Of a DNA stretch of 52,401 nucleotides, positions 23,999 through 32,522 are shown piece after piece (positions within the stretch are counted from its first letter, which is position 1; every line of letters begins with the position of its first letter). The DNA comes from Lentisalinibacter sp037382365 (GTDB lineage Bacteria; Pseudomonadota; Gammaproteobacteria; Steroidobacterales; Woeseiaceae). Under the pieces are notes generated by a model. It ran no database searches. It was given only the letters and a program-made list of their open reading frames with translations, and was not told where the DNA came from. The position numbers and the translations under genes were made by a program. The stretch covers positions 1-52,401 of the forward strand of contig JARRPZ010000014.1 of NCBI GenBank assembly GCA_037382365.1. Reading direction: 5' to 3'.

Positions 23999-24715
23999 CT
24001 AGAATTCGTATTCCAGCGCTATCGCGGTGAACGTGTCGGTCTTCTCGCTGCCCGCGGGCACGTCGCTGTTGCGCCGGATGGTATAAGACGCTTTCAGCGC
24101 GAGTTCACCGATCAGGCTGGCCTTCAGCTCGGTAATGGATTCCCAGAACGTATTCTCGGAGCCGGACTCGAGCAGCAACGACTGTCCGAACTCGGCATTC
24201 TCGCTGAGGTTGAACGTGTAGTCGGCGAATCCGCGCAGGATCGTGCCGTCTTCGGACGTCCCGTCGCGGAGGTCCAACTGACGGAGACCGAGACCGACTT
24301 CAACGTCCAGTACGTGACGATCGCTGTCCAGTACCTTGCGCCCGTAGCCCACGGTCTCCGACATCTGCTGGTCGTAGCCGCTGAACTTGTCCTTCTGCCA
24401 ACGCAGCCGCGCGAAGGCATAGTCCCTGTCGGTCAGCTCGTAGTGGGACTTCCATGCCGCGAGATAGGCTTCCGCCGTGGTCTCGTCGTCCTGCTGCGCA
24501 CCAACCGCGGAAGCCTCCGCCGTGTGCTCCCACTTGCCGGTCGTGTAGCCGACTTCCGCCGACGCCGATACGTTCAGCGAGTCCGAATTACCGGAAGTGG
24601 CGAGATACCCCAGGCTGGCCTTGCCGCTCCAGGGCCCGTCGTCCTGCGCGTACGCTGCCGACGCGGCCAGCAGCGCCGTGCCGGCCAGAAATGCCATGAG
24701 TATCTTTTTCATCAT
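23999..24715 (-). CDS. DUF481 / YdiY-type outer membrane beta-barrel protein
   Basis: The 238-residue protein has a clear signal peptide (KKILMAFLAGTALLAASAAYA, cleavage before QDDG). The mature part alternates amphipathic strands (WSGKASLGYLATSGNSDSLN, ASAEVGYTTGKWEH) and ends ALEYEF with the C-terminal aromatic residue of outer membrane barrels. This is the DUF481 'salt-induced outer membrane protein' family, of unproved function. Start ATG at 24715 (then MKK) has AGGA 6 nt upstream. It is the first gene left of coq7, on the opposite strand. Confidence 0.88.
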   Translation of the reverse strand: MMKKILMAFLAGTALLAASAAYAQDDGPWSGKASLGYLATSGNSDSLNVSASAEVGYTTGKWEHTAEASAVGAQQDDETTAEAYLAAWKSHYELTDRDYAFARLRWQKDKFSGYDQQMSETVGYGRKVLDSDRHVLDVEVGLGLRQLDLRDGTSEDGTILRGFADYTFNLSENAEFGQSLLLESGSENTFWESITELKASLIGELALKASYTIRRNSDVPAGSEKTDTFTAIALEYEF

Positions 24716-24862
24716 ACCGATTCCTGCTCCAAACGTTCTTTGCAAGCGGCACCTTTGCGGCATCCGCGCAGACGGCCTGCAGCCGCGGCGCGCCATGCTA
24801 GGCGAAGTCGGATCGAAATGCATCCCCGCGGTGGCCAGTGACGCCGAAACCGGTGAGTCGGT

Positions 24863-24871
24863 TGCTATAAT
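24863..24871 (+). promoter_or_regulatory. Extended -10 promoter of coq7, start point at the ATG
   Basis: TGC-TATAAT (24863-24871) is a perfect extended -10 element. Seven bases beyond it lies 24878, the A of the coq7 ATG, so the mRNA should be leaderless. There is no good -35 box, which extended -10 promoters do not need. Confidence 0.6.
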
Positions 24872-24877
24872 CGGCCC

Positions 24878-25519
24878 ATGCAGGGAAGAAACCGAAGCCT
24901 GGGCGACCGTGTGCTGGCGAGCGCGGACAATGCGCTGCGCACCCTGTTCGCACCACCGGGAGGAAGCCGACCCAATCCGGGCGCCGAACGCCCGGCACCG
25001 CAACTCTCGCCGGAGGAGTCCCGGCACGTGGCGGGACTGATGAGGGTGAACCACTCCGGGGAAGTGGCGGCACAGGGGCTGTATCAGGGCCACGCGGCGG
25101 TGGCCAGGGATCCGGACGTCGCCCGGGAGATGCAGAGAGCCGCGGAAGAAGAGACCGACCATCTGCGCTGGTGTACCCAGCGACTGCAGGAGCTCGAATC
25201 TTCACCCAGCCGCCTGGCGCCGCTCTGGTATGCGGGTGCGTGGACGATCGGCGCCCTGAGCGGGCTCGCCGGGGATCGCTGGAGCCTCGGCTTCATCGCC
25301 GAGACGGAACGCCAGGTCGTCGAGCACCTGAACGGTCATCTCGACCGGCTGCCGGTGGAAGACGATCGCAGCCGTGCCATCCTGGAGAGGATGGCCGAAG
25401 AGGAAGCCGAGCACGGGGCTAGCGCCAGCGAGTCGGGCGGCAGCCTGCTTCCCGTCCCGGTCCAGGGCCTGATGCGCGCCACGGCGAAGATCATGACGCG
25501 CACGGCTTACTGGATCTAG
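24878..25519 (+). CDS. coq7: 3-demethoxyubiquinol hydroxylase Coq7
   Basis: The 213-residue di-iron monooxygenase carries out the last ring hydroxylation (C6) of ubiquinone synthesis. It replaces the FAD enzyme UbiF. The iron ligands appear as Glu62 (NHSGEVAAQ), Glu92 and His95 (EEETDH), Glu144 (ETER) and Glu176/His179 (EEEAEH). No Shine-Dalgarno lies before the ATG, which fits the leaderless start predicted from the -10 box. With ubiH and ubiI, it gives the full set of oxygen-dependent hydroxylases. Confidence 0.95.
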   Translation: MQGRNRSLGDRVLASADNALRTLFAPPGGSRPNPGAERPAPQLSPEESRHVAGLMRVNHSGEVAAQGLYQGHAAVARDPDVAREMQRAAEEETDHLRWCTQRLQELESSPSRLAPLWYAGAWTIGALSGLAGDRWSLGFIAETERQVVEHLNGHLDRLPVEDDRSRAILERMAEEEAEHGASASESGGSLLPVPVQGLMRATAKIMTRTAYWI

Positions 25520-25600
25520 CCGGCTGGCGCAGGGGCCGCGGCTTGCCCTGCCTGAGCCTCTGTATTACAAAGTGCGATTGGAACCAGCGAGGGGGCCCGA

Positions 25601-26248
25601 ATGCCAACCACAGCCAAGAACCTGAGTGACGTGCCGGCGATCAACCGGTTCCTCAGTTACTGCCGTGTCAGGACGATTCCATCGAAAACGGTTGTGATCC
25701 ACGCCGGCGACCTCCCCGACATCCTCTATTACATCGTCGACGGCTCGGTCGAAGTGATGATCGAGGACGAAGACGGTAACGAGATGGTCCTCGCCTATCT
25801 CAACAAGGGCCAGTTCTTCGGTGAGATGGGGCTGTTCTACGAGCAGCCGACCAGGAGCGCCTGGGTACGCACCCGCACGGAGAGCGAGATCGCGGAGATG
25901 ACCTACCCCCGATTCCGTCAGATCGCGAGCGAAAGCCCCGGACTCGTATTCGAACTCGCCACCCAGCTGGCGAGCCGTCTCGACCGGACGAATCGAAAGC
26001 TGGGTGATCTCGCTTTCGTGGACGTGACCGGACGGGTCGCCCATGCGATCATGGATCTCTGCAACGAGCCGGATGCGATGACGCATCCCGACGGCATGCA
26101 GATCAAGGTCAGCCGCCAGGAACTCTCGCGACTGGTGGGCTGTTCCCGCGAGATGGCCGGCCGGGTGCTGAAGGTGCTCGAGGAGCAGGGCCTGGTCTCG
26201 GCCAACGGCAAGACGATCGTCGTCTACGGAGCACGGCCGAAGCGCTGA
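25601..26248 (+). CDS. crp: CRP/Vfr-type cyclic nucleotide regulator
   Basis: The 215-residue protein has an N-terminal cAMP-binding beta roll (GEMGLFYEQPTRSAWVRT, with the phosphate-binding Arg-Ser pair). A long dimer helix follows, then a C-terminal HTH, SRQELSRLVGCSREMAGRVL (about 169-188). DAMTHPDGMQIK and LAFVDVTGRVA are almost identical to Vfr/CRP. At the CRP Thr127-Ser128 site the protein has Thr-Asn (LDRTNRKLGDLAF), so effector affinity may differ. The gene may equally be called vfr or clp. GAGGGGG lies just upstream of the ATG. Confidence 0.9.
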   Translation: MPTTAKNLSDVPAINRFLSYCRVRTIPSKTVVIHAGDLPDILYYIVDGSVEVMIEDEDGNEMVLAYLNKGQFFGEMGLFYEQPTRSAWVRTRTESEIAEMTYPRFRQIASESPGLVFELATQLASRLDRTNRKLGDLAFVDVTGRVAHAIMDLCNEPDAMTHPDGMQIKVSRQELSRLVGCSREMAGRVLKVLEEQGLVSANGKTIVVYGARPKR

Positions 26249-26261
26249 GCCGACGCTCCGA

Positions 26262-26936
26262 TCAGCCGGCGGCAGCGGCCGCGATGTTCTCCCGCATCGA
26301 GCGGATCGTCTGTGCGTAGTCGTCGCTGCCGAATATCGCCGATCCCGCCACGAACGTATCAGCGCCTGCGGCAGCGATCTGGCCGATGTTGTCCACTTTG
26401 ACGCCGCCATCTATCTCGAGGCGGATCCGCTTGCCGGAGGCATCGACCAGACGGCGCGCCTGCCGCAGCTTGTTAAGCGCCTCCGGTATGAAAGTCTGGC
26501 CCCCGAACCCGGGATTCACGGACATGATCAGCACCATGTCGAGCTTGTCCATGACGTGCTGCATCCAGTCGAGCGGCGTGGCCGGATTGAACACCAGGCC
26601 GGCGCGCAGGCCGTGATCACGGATCAGCGCGAGGGTCCGGTCCACGTGGCGCGACGCTTCAGGATGGAAGGTGATGTAGCTCGCCCCGGCCGCGGCGAAG
26701 TCCGGAATCAGCCGGTCCACCGGCTCGACCATCAGGTGAACGTCGATCGGTGCGCTCACACCATGCTTGCGCAATGCTTCGCAGACCAGCGGGCCGACGG
26801 TGAGGTTCGGCACGTAGTGATTGTCCATGACGTCGAAGTGCACCATGTCGGCGCCGGCGGCAAGGACCGAATCCACCTCCTCGCCGAGCCGGGCGAAATC
26901 TGCTGACAAAATGGACGGTGCGATCAATGGCTCCAC
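26262..26936 (-). CDS. rpe: Ribulose-phosphate 3-epimerase
   Basis: The 224-residue TIM barrel interconverts ribulose-5-phosphate and xylulose-5-phosphate. Its motifs are IAPSILSADFARLGEEV, HFDVMDNHYVPNLTVGP, DVHLMVEP, MSVNPGFGGQTFIP and LEIDGGV (metal-binding His/Asp residues included). I choose the GTG at 26936 (MEPLIAPS), because GGAGG lies 7 nt upstream and this gives the usual length. The in-frame ATG at 26966 would add ten atypical residues. The stop is only 13 nt from the convergent crp stop. Confidence 0.95.
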   Translation of the reverse strand: MEPLIAPSILSADFARLGEEVDSVLAAGADMVHFDVMDNHYVPNLTVGPLVCEALRKHGVSAPIDVHLMVEPVDRLIPDFAAAGASYITFHPEASRHVDRTLALIRDHGLRAGLVFNPATPLDWMQHVMDKLDMVLIMSVNPGFGGQTFIPEALNKLRQARRLVDASGKRIRLEIDGGVKVDNIGQIAAAGADTFVAGSAIFGSDDYAQTIRSMRENIAAAAAG

Positions 26937-27008
26937 GTCATTGCCTCCGGGGCTCCGCACAGGCAAGGCACTGTAGCCCAGGGCTCCGCCGGCTGTATAG
27001 ACGCCAGC

Positions 27009-27785
27009 TCATCGGAACCCGCGACGGGTCTTCAGCGATTCGTAAGCGCTGCGGATCTCACGCGTACGAGCCTCGGCGCTCGCGAGCGTCTCGGGGTCGG
27101 TCTCCCGTCCGGCGAGCTTGTCCGGATGATAGCGATTCATGAGGCGCCGATAAGCCTGCTTGATGTCATGGTCGCTGGCGGTCTCGGGGACACCGAGGAC
27201 CTCGTAGGCCCGTTCCGTGAGCCGCCGCTCGGTGCGGCCGCGCTCGGATCGGGCGAAACCCCTCTGAGCGCGAAGCAGCGCCTCCATCTGCGTGAGTTCG
27301 ACCCGCCCCACCCCGAGTTCGCGGGCCATCCGCCAGAGCAGCGCGCGGGCCCGATTGTCGATGCGCCCGTCGGCCAGTGCGACCCTCAACTGCAGTCGCA
27401 GGAAAACCCGGCAGAGGTCTCCGGACCGATCCGCCAGACCGGAGAGACGCTGCAGCCGCCCGCGCAGCGGAAAGTCCGCGCGCTTGCCCGCATTGAACCA
27501 GTCGATGGCAGAGCGCACCTCCGCACCGGAAAGGGCGAGTTCGTCCATGATCCGGCGGGCAACATGGATCTCCTTCTCGCTGACCCGGCCGTCTGCCTTC
27601 GCGAGATGGCCCATCGTCTCGAAGGTGATACGCAGGAACTCCGCCGGCATATGCCCCGGCCGGTTGCGCCACTTGGCATAACCGCGATCGAACTGGTGAC
27701 CGAGCAGGATACCGAGCAACACCAGCAGCGGGCGCCCCGTGGCGAGGCCGAGCAGCCCGCCTGCGGCCTTCCCCCACCAGATCAT
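27009..27785 (-). CDS. djlA: DjlA-type membrane-anchored DnaJ co-chaperone
   Basis: The 258-residue protein starts MIWWGKAAGGLLGLATG, with a membrane segment to about residue 32. A TerB-like domain follows (ITFETMGHLAKADGRVSEKE, LRVALADGRIDNRARALLWRMA). A C-terminal J domain carries the His-Pro-Asp motif (RLMNRYHPDKLAG). This order matches E. coli DjlA, which stimulates DnaK at the inner membrane. The start at 27785 is supported by alignment to the WGK opening. Confidence 0.92.
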   Translation of the reverse strand: MIWWGKAAGGLLGLATGRPLLVLLGILLGHQFDRGYAKWRNRPGHMPAEFLRITFETMGHLAKADGRVSEKEIHVARRIMDELALSGAEVRSAIDWFNAGKRADFPLRGRLQRLSGLADRSGDLCRVFLRLQLRVALADGRIDNRARALLWRMARELGVGRVELTQMEALLRAQRGFARSERGRTERRLTERAYEVLGVPETASDHDIKQAYRRLMNRYHPDKLAGRETDPETLASAEARTREIRSAYESLKTRRGFR

Positions 27786-27926
27786 GCGCGGCTTCCCGGT
27801 CCCTGCATAGGGAGCGATGCTACCCCGATTGCCGGCCGCAGTGCACTGCGTTCGCGATGTTGCGGGCCCCGGTTGCCGACGATGCGTCGTCGGTCCATCA
27901 TTCTGCCTTTGGGGTCGGGGCACGAC

Positions 27927-28847
27927 ATGGGCGCGCAATCCAGCGAAGTCGTCTACGAATCCACCGTGACCGGACTGGATCTGATCGGCCGTGGCAAGGT
28001 CCGCGATCTCTACGCGGTCGACGAGCGACATCTTCTTATCGTCGCGACCGACCGCCTGTCCGCCTATGATGTGGTGCTGCCGGACCCGATCCCCGGCAAG
28101 GGCGAGATACTCACCCGCATCTCTCGTTTCTGGTTCGATCGTACCCGCACCATCGTCCCGAATCATCTGTGCGACATCCCTCCGGACGCCGTGATTACCG
28201 ATTCGGCGGAGCGGGAGTTGCTCCGCGACCGGGCCATGGTCGTCAAACGACTCTCACCGCTGCCGATGGAATCGGTGGTGCGGGGCTACCTGATCGGCTC
28301 CGGCTGGCGAGACTACCGGGAGAGCGGGCGCGTCTGCGGCATCGAGCTCCCGTCGGGACTGGCCCAGGCCGCGCAGCTGGCGGAACCGATCTTCACCCCC
28401 GCCACGAAAGCCGCCGTCGGTGATCACGACGAGAACATCAGCTTCGACGAACTCACGGGGCTGATCGGCGCAGCGCGCGCGGAAGAGGTGAGACGGCTTT
28501 CCCTGCAGATATATGCCGAGTGCGGTGCCTTCGCGCGTGAACGAGGTATCATCATCGCGGACACGAAATTCGAGTTCGGTCTCGACGAAGCAGGCACGCT
28601 GTACCTCATTGACGAAGTACTGACACCGGACTCGTCCCGCTTCTGGCCCGCCGATTCCTGGCGGACCGGCATCAGCCCGCCCAGTTTCGACAAGCAATTC
28701 GTGCGGGACTACCTGGACACCCTGGACTGGGACAAACGTCCGCCCGGCCCGCGTCTGCCGGCAGAGATCATCGACAAAACGAAACGGAAGTATCGCCAGG
28801 CGCTGGAGCTGCTCACGGGGGAATCCCGGGAGCCTCCGGGGCACTAG
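27927..28847 (+). CDS. purC: SAICAR synthase (long, yeast-type)
   Basis: The 306-residue enzyme joins CAIR and aspartate in purine synthesis. Motifs: LIGRGKVRDLYAVDERHLLI, ATDRLSAYDVVLPDPIPGKG, ESVVRGYLIGSGWRDY, and LIDEVLTPDSSRFWPADSW. It is about 65 residues longer than E. coli PurC (237 aa) and belongs to the long class that includes yeast Ade1 and xanthomonad PurC. A weak promoter TTGCCG-17-CATCAT (27873-27901) lies upstream. The stop codon overlaps the convergent neighbour's stop within CTAG. Confidence 0.95.
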   Translation: MGAQSSEVVYESTVTGLDLIGRGKVRDLYAVDERHLLIVATDRLSAYDVVLPDPIPGKGEILTRISRFWFDRTRTIVPNHLCDIPPDAVITDSAERELLRDRAMVVKRLSPLPMESVVRGYLIGSGWRDYRESGRVCGIELPSGLAQAAQLAEPIFTPATKAAVGDHDENISFDELTGLIGAARAEEVRRLSLQIYAECGAFARERGIIIADTKFEFGLDEAGTLYLIDEVLTPDSSRFWPADSWRTGISPPSFDKQFVRDYLDTLDWDKRPPGPRLPAEIIDKTKRKYRQALELLTGESREPPGH

Positions 28848-29647
28848 GTGCTGCGGCGCTCAGCCCAGCCACTGATGATATCGGCCAGCGCGGTGACGCC
28901 GTCGGTCAGGGCGGCGGGTCCCGGCTGCAGGATCAGCGCCGACTTCACCTCGTAGATATCGCCGTTACGCACCGCCGGCACGGATGTCCAGCCGGGCCTT
29001 TCCGCCACCCGCTCCGGTCGGAATTTCTTGCCGCACCACGACCCGATGACGATGTCGGGGGCTCTGTCGAGGATCGGCCCGTCCTCCGCGAGAATCCGAT
29101 CCTTCCCGAGCGGCTGTTCGGCCATCTCGGGGAAACAGTCGTCGCCCCCGGCGATGCGGATCAGCTCGGCGACCCAGCGGATACCGGTGATCCGGGGCTC
29201 GTCCCATTCCTCGAAGTAGACGCGGGGCCGGCGGGGCAACCCCTCCGACCGCGCCCGGATCGTTTCGAGGCCGGACTCGAGACGATCCGCATAGGACCGG
29301 GCCTTCGTCTCCTGTCCGACGAGACCACCCAGGACGCGGATCATCTGCAGTATCTCTGCGACCGAGCGATGGTTGAATATGTGCACCGCCACACCGTGGC
29401 GGATCAGCCGGGCTGCGATATCGGCCTGCAGGTCCGAGAAGCCGAGGACCAGATCCGGTTCCAGGTCGAGGATGCGGTCGATCTTCGCGCTCGTGAACGC
29501 CGACACCTTCGGTTTCTCCCTGCGCGCCCGGGCCGGTCGTACCGTGAACCCGGAAATGCCGACGATCCGGTCCTCCTCGCCCAGTGCATACAGCGTCTCC
29601 GTGGTTTCCTCGGTCAGGCAGACGATGCGTGCGGGATAGTCGCTCAT
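28844..29647 (-). CDS. BtuF-like cobalamin/iron-siderophore binding protein without signal peptide
   Basis: The 267-residue protein has the helical-backbone metal-receptor fold of BtuF/FepB proteins: RIVCLTEETTETLYALGEED at the start, LEPDLVLGFSDLQADIA, and the late PAVRNGDIYEVKSALILQPG. It lacks any hydrophobic leader: the fold begins at residue 5 of MSDYPARIVCL, so export is not evident. No btuCD transporter genes are nearby. A similar signal-less 'cobalamin-binding protein' group is known from annotation but not function. The ATG at 29647 has AGAGGGA upstream. Confidence 0.8.
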   Translation of the reverse strand: MSDYPARIVCLTEETTETLYALGEEDRIVGISGFTVRPARARREKPKVSAFTSAKIDRILDLEPDLVLGFSDLQADIAARLIRHGVAVHIFNHRSVAEILQMIRVLGGLVGQETKARSYADRLESGLETIRARSEGLPRRPRVYFEEWDEPRITGIRWVAELIRIAGGDDCFPEMAEQPLGKDRILAEDGPILDRAPDIVIGSWCGKKFRPERVAERPGWTSVPAVRNGDIYEVKSALILQPGPAALTDGVTALADIISGWAERRST

Positions 29648-29664
29648 GGCCGGAGTCCCTCTTA

Positions 29665-29681
29665 GATGACCGGTCGTCATC
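29665..29681. promoter_or_regulatory. Palindrome between divergent genes
   Basis: GATGAC-CGGTC-GTCATC is a perfect 6-bp inverted repeat, with a nested palindrome GACCGGTC (29668-29675). It lies between the BtuF-like gene and yihY, about 12 nt upstream of a -10-like TACAAT (29693-29698). It is a candidate operator; no regulator can be named. Confidence 0.4.
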
Positions 29682-29736
29682 CGCCTCTAATGTACAATCC
29701 ACGCGGATCGACGCCAAAGAGAGCGGTCGGGCGGCC

Positions 29737-31062
29737 ATGCTGGATTCCGCGTTTCGAAAAGTACAGCACATCCTCTGGAGCCCGCAGCTCTCGGAGCTCT
29801 CACCGATCCCGGCGTTCGGTGTGGCATTGCTTCGTTATGCTTATGCCATCATCCGCGACCTGATGAGCGGCCAGCTCACGATGCGGGCGATGAGCCTCGT
29901 CTATACGACGCTGCTGTCGATCGTGCCGCTGCTCGCATTCAGCTTCTCCGTGCTGAAGGGTTTCGGCATCCACCGCGAACTCGAGCCGCAGCTTCAGGAA
30001 TTCCTGACGCCCCTCGGGGAACAGGGCGAGGAAGTCCTGACCGGTCTCATGAATCTTGTGAACGACGTGGACGGCGGGGTCCTGGGCGGCGTCAGCCTCG
30101 CATTCTTCATCTACACCGCATTCTCGATGGTGCAGAAGATCGAGGAGAGTCTGAATTTCGTCTGGCACGTCAGTAATCCGCGCAGTATCACCCGGCGCTT
30201 CACCGAGTATTTCAGTCTGCTGCTCATGGGCCCGGTGGTGCTGGTGATCTGCCTCGGGCTCATCGCATCCATCCGCAACAATGAACTCACCGAACGGCTG
30301 ATCGAGATCGAACCGTTCGGGACCGCCATCGTCGCGGCGGGCGAACTCGCGCCCTACGTGCTCGCCATCCTGGCCCTGACCCTGCTCTACAAACTCATAC
30401 CGAACACCCGGGTCTACTTCCGGGCGGCTTTCATTGGCGGCCTGACGGCGGGCGTCCTGTGGGGCACGACCGGCGCAGTCTTCGCCAACGTCTTCGTCGG
30501 TGCCGGTGGTCGCATACAGGTCGTGTATGCCAGCTTCGCGATAGCGATCCTCGCGCTGATCTGGCTCTACCTCAACTGGCTGATCCTGCTGCTCGGAGCG
30601 CAGATCGCGTTCTACAACCAGAATCCGGGATTCCTGCGGCTGGGGCGCCGCGAGACGCGCCTCAGCAACGGCGCGCGGGAGCGCCTGGCGCTGGACATCA
30701 TGTATCAGGTCGGCGCCGCCTTCCGGGACAGCTCCCGCAAGACGACCGTGCACGACGTGTCCAGGCAACTCGCCGTGCCGGGCATCGTCATCTCGAGCGT
30801 AACGGCGGTTCTCGAGACGGCCGGCTTGCTGACGACGACCGAGAGCGAGGACCTCGTGCCGGGCCGCGAGCCTGCGCGCATACCCCTGCGCGAGATACTG
30901 GCCGCCGTTCGCGAGGGCGGTGACAGCGGCTCCTGGCGCCCGCCACGCTGGAACTCCGCGATCGCCGAACTGGGCGACCGACTCGACGACGCGATAGAGG
31001 ACACGGTCGGCGACGCGACCCTCTCCGATCTTCTGGATCGGACCGAGGGCCGCACGGACTGA
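29737..31062 (+). CDS. YihY/BrkB-family inner membrane protein
   Basis: The 441-residue protein has six hydrophobic segments (for example MSLVYTTLLSIVPLLAFSFS and IAILALIWLYLNWLILLLGA). It carries the family pattern GALVLFxx-like loop VWGTTG and YASFAIAILALIWLYLNW. A cytoplasmic C-terminal tail of about 130 residues includes a winged-helix-like part (TVHDVSRQLAVPG). Earlier labels as RNase BN are now known to be wrong for this family, whose role is unknown. Start ATG at 29737 (MLDSAFRKV) has only weak GAGAG upstream. Confidence 0.88.
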   Translation: MLDSAFRKVQHILWSPQLSELSPIPAFGVALLRYAYAIIRDLMSGQLTMRAMSLVYTTLLSIVPLLAFSFSVLKGFGIHRELEPQLQEFLTPLGEQGEEVLTGLMNLVNDVDGGVLGGVSLAFFIYTAFSMVQKIEESLNFVWHVSNPRSITRRFTEYFSLLLMGPVVLVICLGLIASIRNNELTERLIEIEPFGTAIVAAGELAPYVLAILALTLLYKLIPNTRVYFRAAFIGGLTAGVLWGTTGAVFANVFVGAGGRIQVVYASFAIAILALIWLYLNWLILLLGAQIAFYNQNPGFLRLGRRETRLSNGARERLALDIMYQVGAAFRDSSRKTTVHDVSRQLAVPGIVISSVTAVLETAGLLTTTESEDLVPGREPARIPLREILAAVREGGDSGSWRPPRWNSAIAELGDRLDDAIEDTVGDATLSDLLDRTEGRTD

Positions 31063-31069
31063 TTCCGGG

Positions 31070-32416
31070 TCAGTCGCCGGCGACGGTCATCTCGTCGACG
31101 AGCACCGACCCGCAGCGGATGACGCCCCGGAGATCCTGGTCGCGGCCGACGGCGACGATACTTCTGTACAGGTCACGCAGATTGCCCGCGATCGTGACCT
31201 CGCTCACCGGGTAGGCAATCTCTCCCCCCTCCACCCAGAAACCGGCGGCGCCGCGACTGTAGTCGCCCGTGACCGCATTCACCCCCTGCCCCATGAGTTC
31301 TGTAACAATGAAGCCACGGTCCATCTCGGCGGTGAGCGACGCCAGCCCGTCGGCATTTCCCTCGACGATGAGGTTGTGGACGCCGCCGGCATTGCCGGTG
31401 GTCGCCAGCCCCAGCCTGCGCGCCGAATAGCTGGACAATACGTAACCCTGCAGGACGCCGGCGCTGACGAGATCGCGGTCGCGCGTGGCCACGCCTTCCC
31501 GGTCGAAGGCGGCACTGCCGAAGGCCCCCGGGATGTGGGGCCGCTCGAGGATATTCAGGAATGTCGGAAATATCTGCTCGCCTGCGGCCCCCAGCAGGAA
31601 CGACGACTTCCGGTACTGGGCGCCGCCGCTGACGGCGCCGATGGCGTGACCGATGAAACCGCGCGCGAGTTCCGGAGGGAACAGGACCGGTACTCTGGCC
31701 GTCGGCACCTGTCTTGCGCCGAGTCGCCGCAGCGTGCGCTCGGCAGCCCGGCGCCCGACCGCCTCGAGACCCTCGAGATTCGCCGGATCGCGTGCGGCCG
31801 TGTAGTGGTAGTCGCGCTCCATGCTGCCGTTGTCGGCCGCCAGCACGGCACAGCTGATGCTGTGACTGCTGCGGTGATAGGAACCGAAGAACCCATTACT
31901 GTTCCCGTAGGAACGCACGCCGCGGCTCGTCGCGACCGTCGCCCCCTCCGAGTTCGTTATGCGTGGGTCGGCGTCGAGGGCGACCCCCTCGCAGCGGATC
32001 GCCATCTCCCGCGCGTCCTCCGGAGAGATGCTCCACGCATGATCCAGGCCGAGATCCGGCGGATCTACGGCCAGAAGCTCCCGCTCCGCCAGCCCGGCAC
32101 ACGGATCCTCGGCCGTGCGCCGGGCTATCGAGCAGGCACGCTCGACGCTCTCGGTGATGGCACCGCGCCGGAAGTCCGAGGTACTGGCACTGCCTTTGCG
32201 GTGATCGAAATACACGGTCACACCGAAAGACCGGTCGTTCTGATACTCCAGCGTCTCGATGTCACGCATGCGTGCCGTAACCGAGAGACCGAGATCATGG
32301 CTGACGGCCGCTTCGCACTCCGCGGCCCCCGCTCTCCTCGCGATATCCATCGCGTACTCGATCATTTCAGCGAATCGCCGGTCTTCCGCCGGACCGATCT
32401 CGAGAGTCTGACTCAT
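31070..32416 (-). CDS. pmbA: Metalloprotease subunit PmbA/TldE
   Basis: The 448-residue protein is the catalytically silent partner of TldD. Together they form a heterodimeric protease that trims peptides such as microcin B17 and CcdA. Family blocks are FGVTVYFDHRKGSASTSD, GAAGEQIFPTFLNILERPHI and TGNAGGVHNLIVEGN. It lacks the HExxxH zinc motif that TldD has. ATG at 32416 (MSQTLEIG) has AGGA 6 nt upstream. Its partner tldD is about 4 kb away in a different operon. Confidence 0.94.
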   Translation of the reverse strand: MSQTLEIGPAEDRRFAEMIEYAMDIARRAGAAECEAAVSHDLGLSVTARMRDIETLEYQNDRSFGVTVYFDHRKGSASTSDFRRGAITESVERACSIARRTAEDPCAGLAERELLAVDPPDLGLDHAWSISPEDAREMAIRCEGVALDADPRITNSEGATVATSRGVRSYGNSNGFFGSYHRSSHSISCAVLAADNGSMERDYHYTAARDPANLEGLEAVGRRAAERTLRRLGARQVPTARVPVLFPPELARGFIGHAIGAVSGGAQYRKSSFLLGAAGEQIFPTFLNILERPHIPGAFGSAAFDREGVATRDRDLVSAGVLQGYVLSSYSARRLGLATTGNAGGVHNLIVEGNADGLASLTAEMDRGFIVTELMGQGVNAVTGDYSRGAAGFWVEGGEIAYPVSEVTIAGNLRDLYRSIVAVGRDQDLRGVIRCGSVLVDEMTVAGD

Positions 32417-32442
32417 GAACATTCCTCGGTACTGGTGCGCGC

Positions 32443-32448
32443 ATTCTA
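32443..32448 (-). promoter_or_regulatory. -10 box of pmbA
   Basis: TAGAAT on the minus strand predicts a start near 32436 and a leader of about 20 nt that includes the pmbA Shine-Dalgarno. No convincing -35 is seen. It is divergent from a second TAGAAT that serves purE. Confidence 0.45.
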
Positions 32449-32510
32449 AACAGCCGCCGGCGGAGATACGAGGCACTGCCGCCCGGATACAACCGGTGGC
32501 AGCGCACCTG

Positions 32511-32516
32511 TAGAAT
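32511..32516 (+). promoter_or_regulatory. -10 box of purE, start point at the ATG
   Basis: TAGAAT ends 7 bases before the A of the purE ATG (32523), so transcription is expected to start at the ATG. The -35 region is poor and the purE start lacks a Shine-Dalgarno. The predicted mRNA is leaderless. Confidence 0.45.
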
Positions 32517-32522
32517 GCCGGC

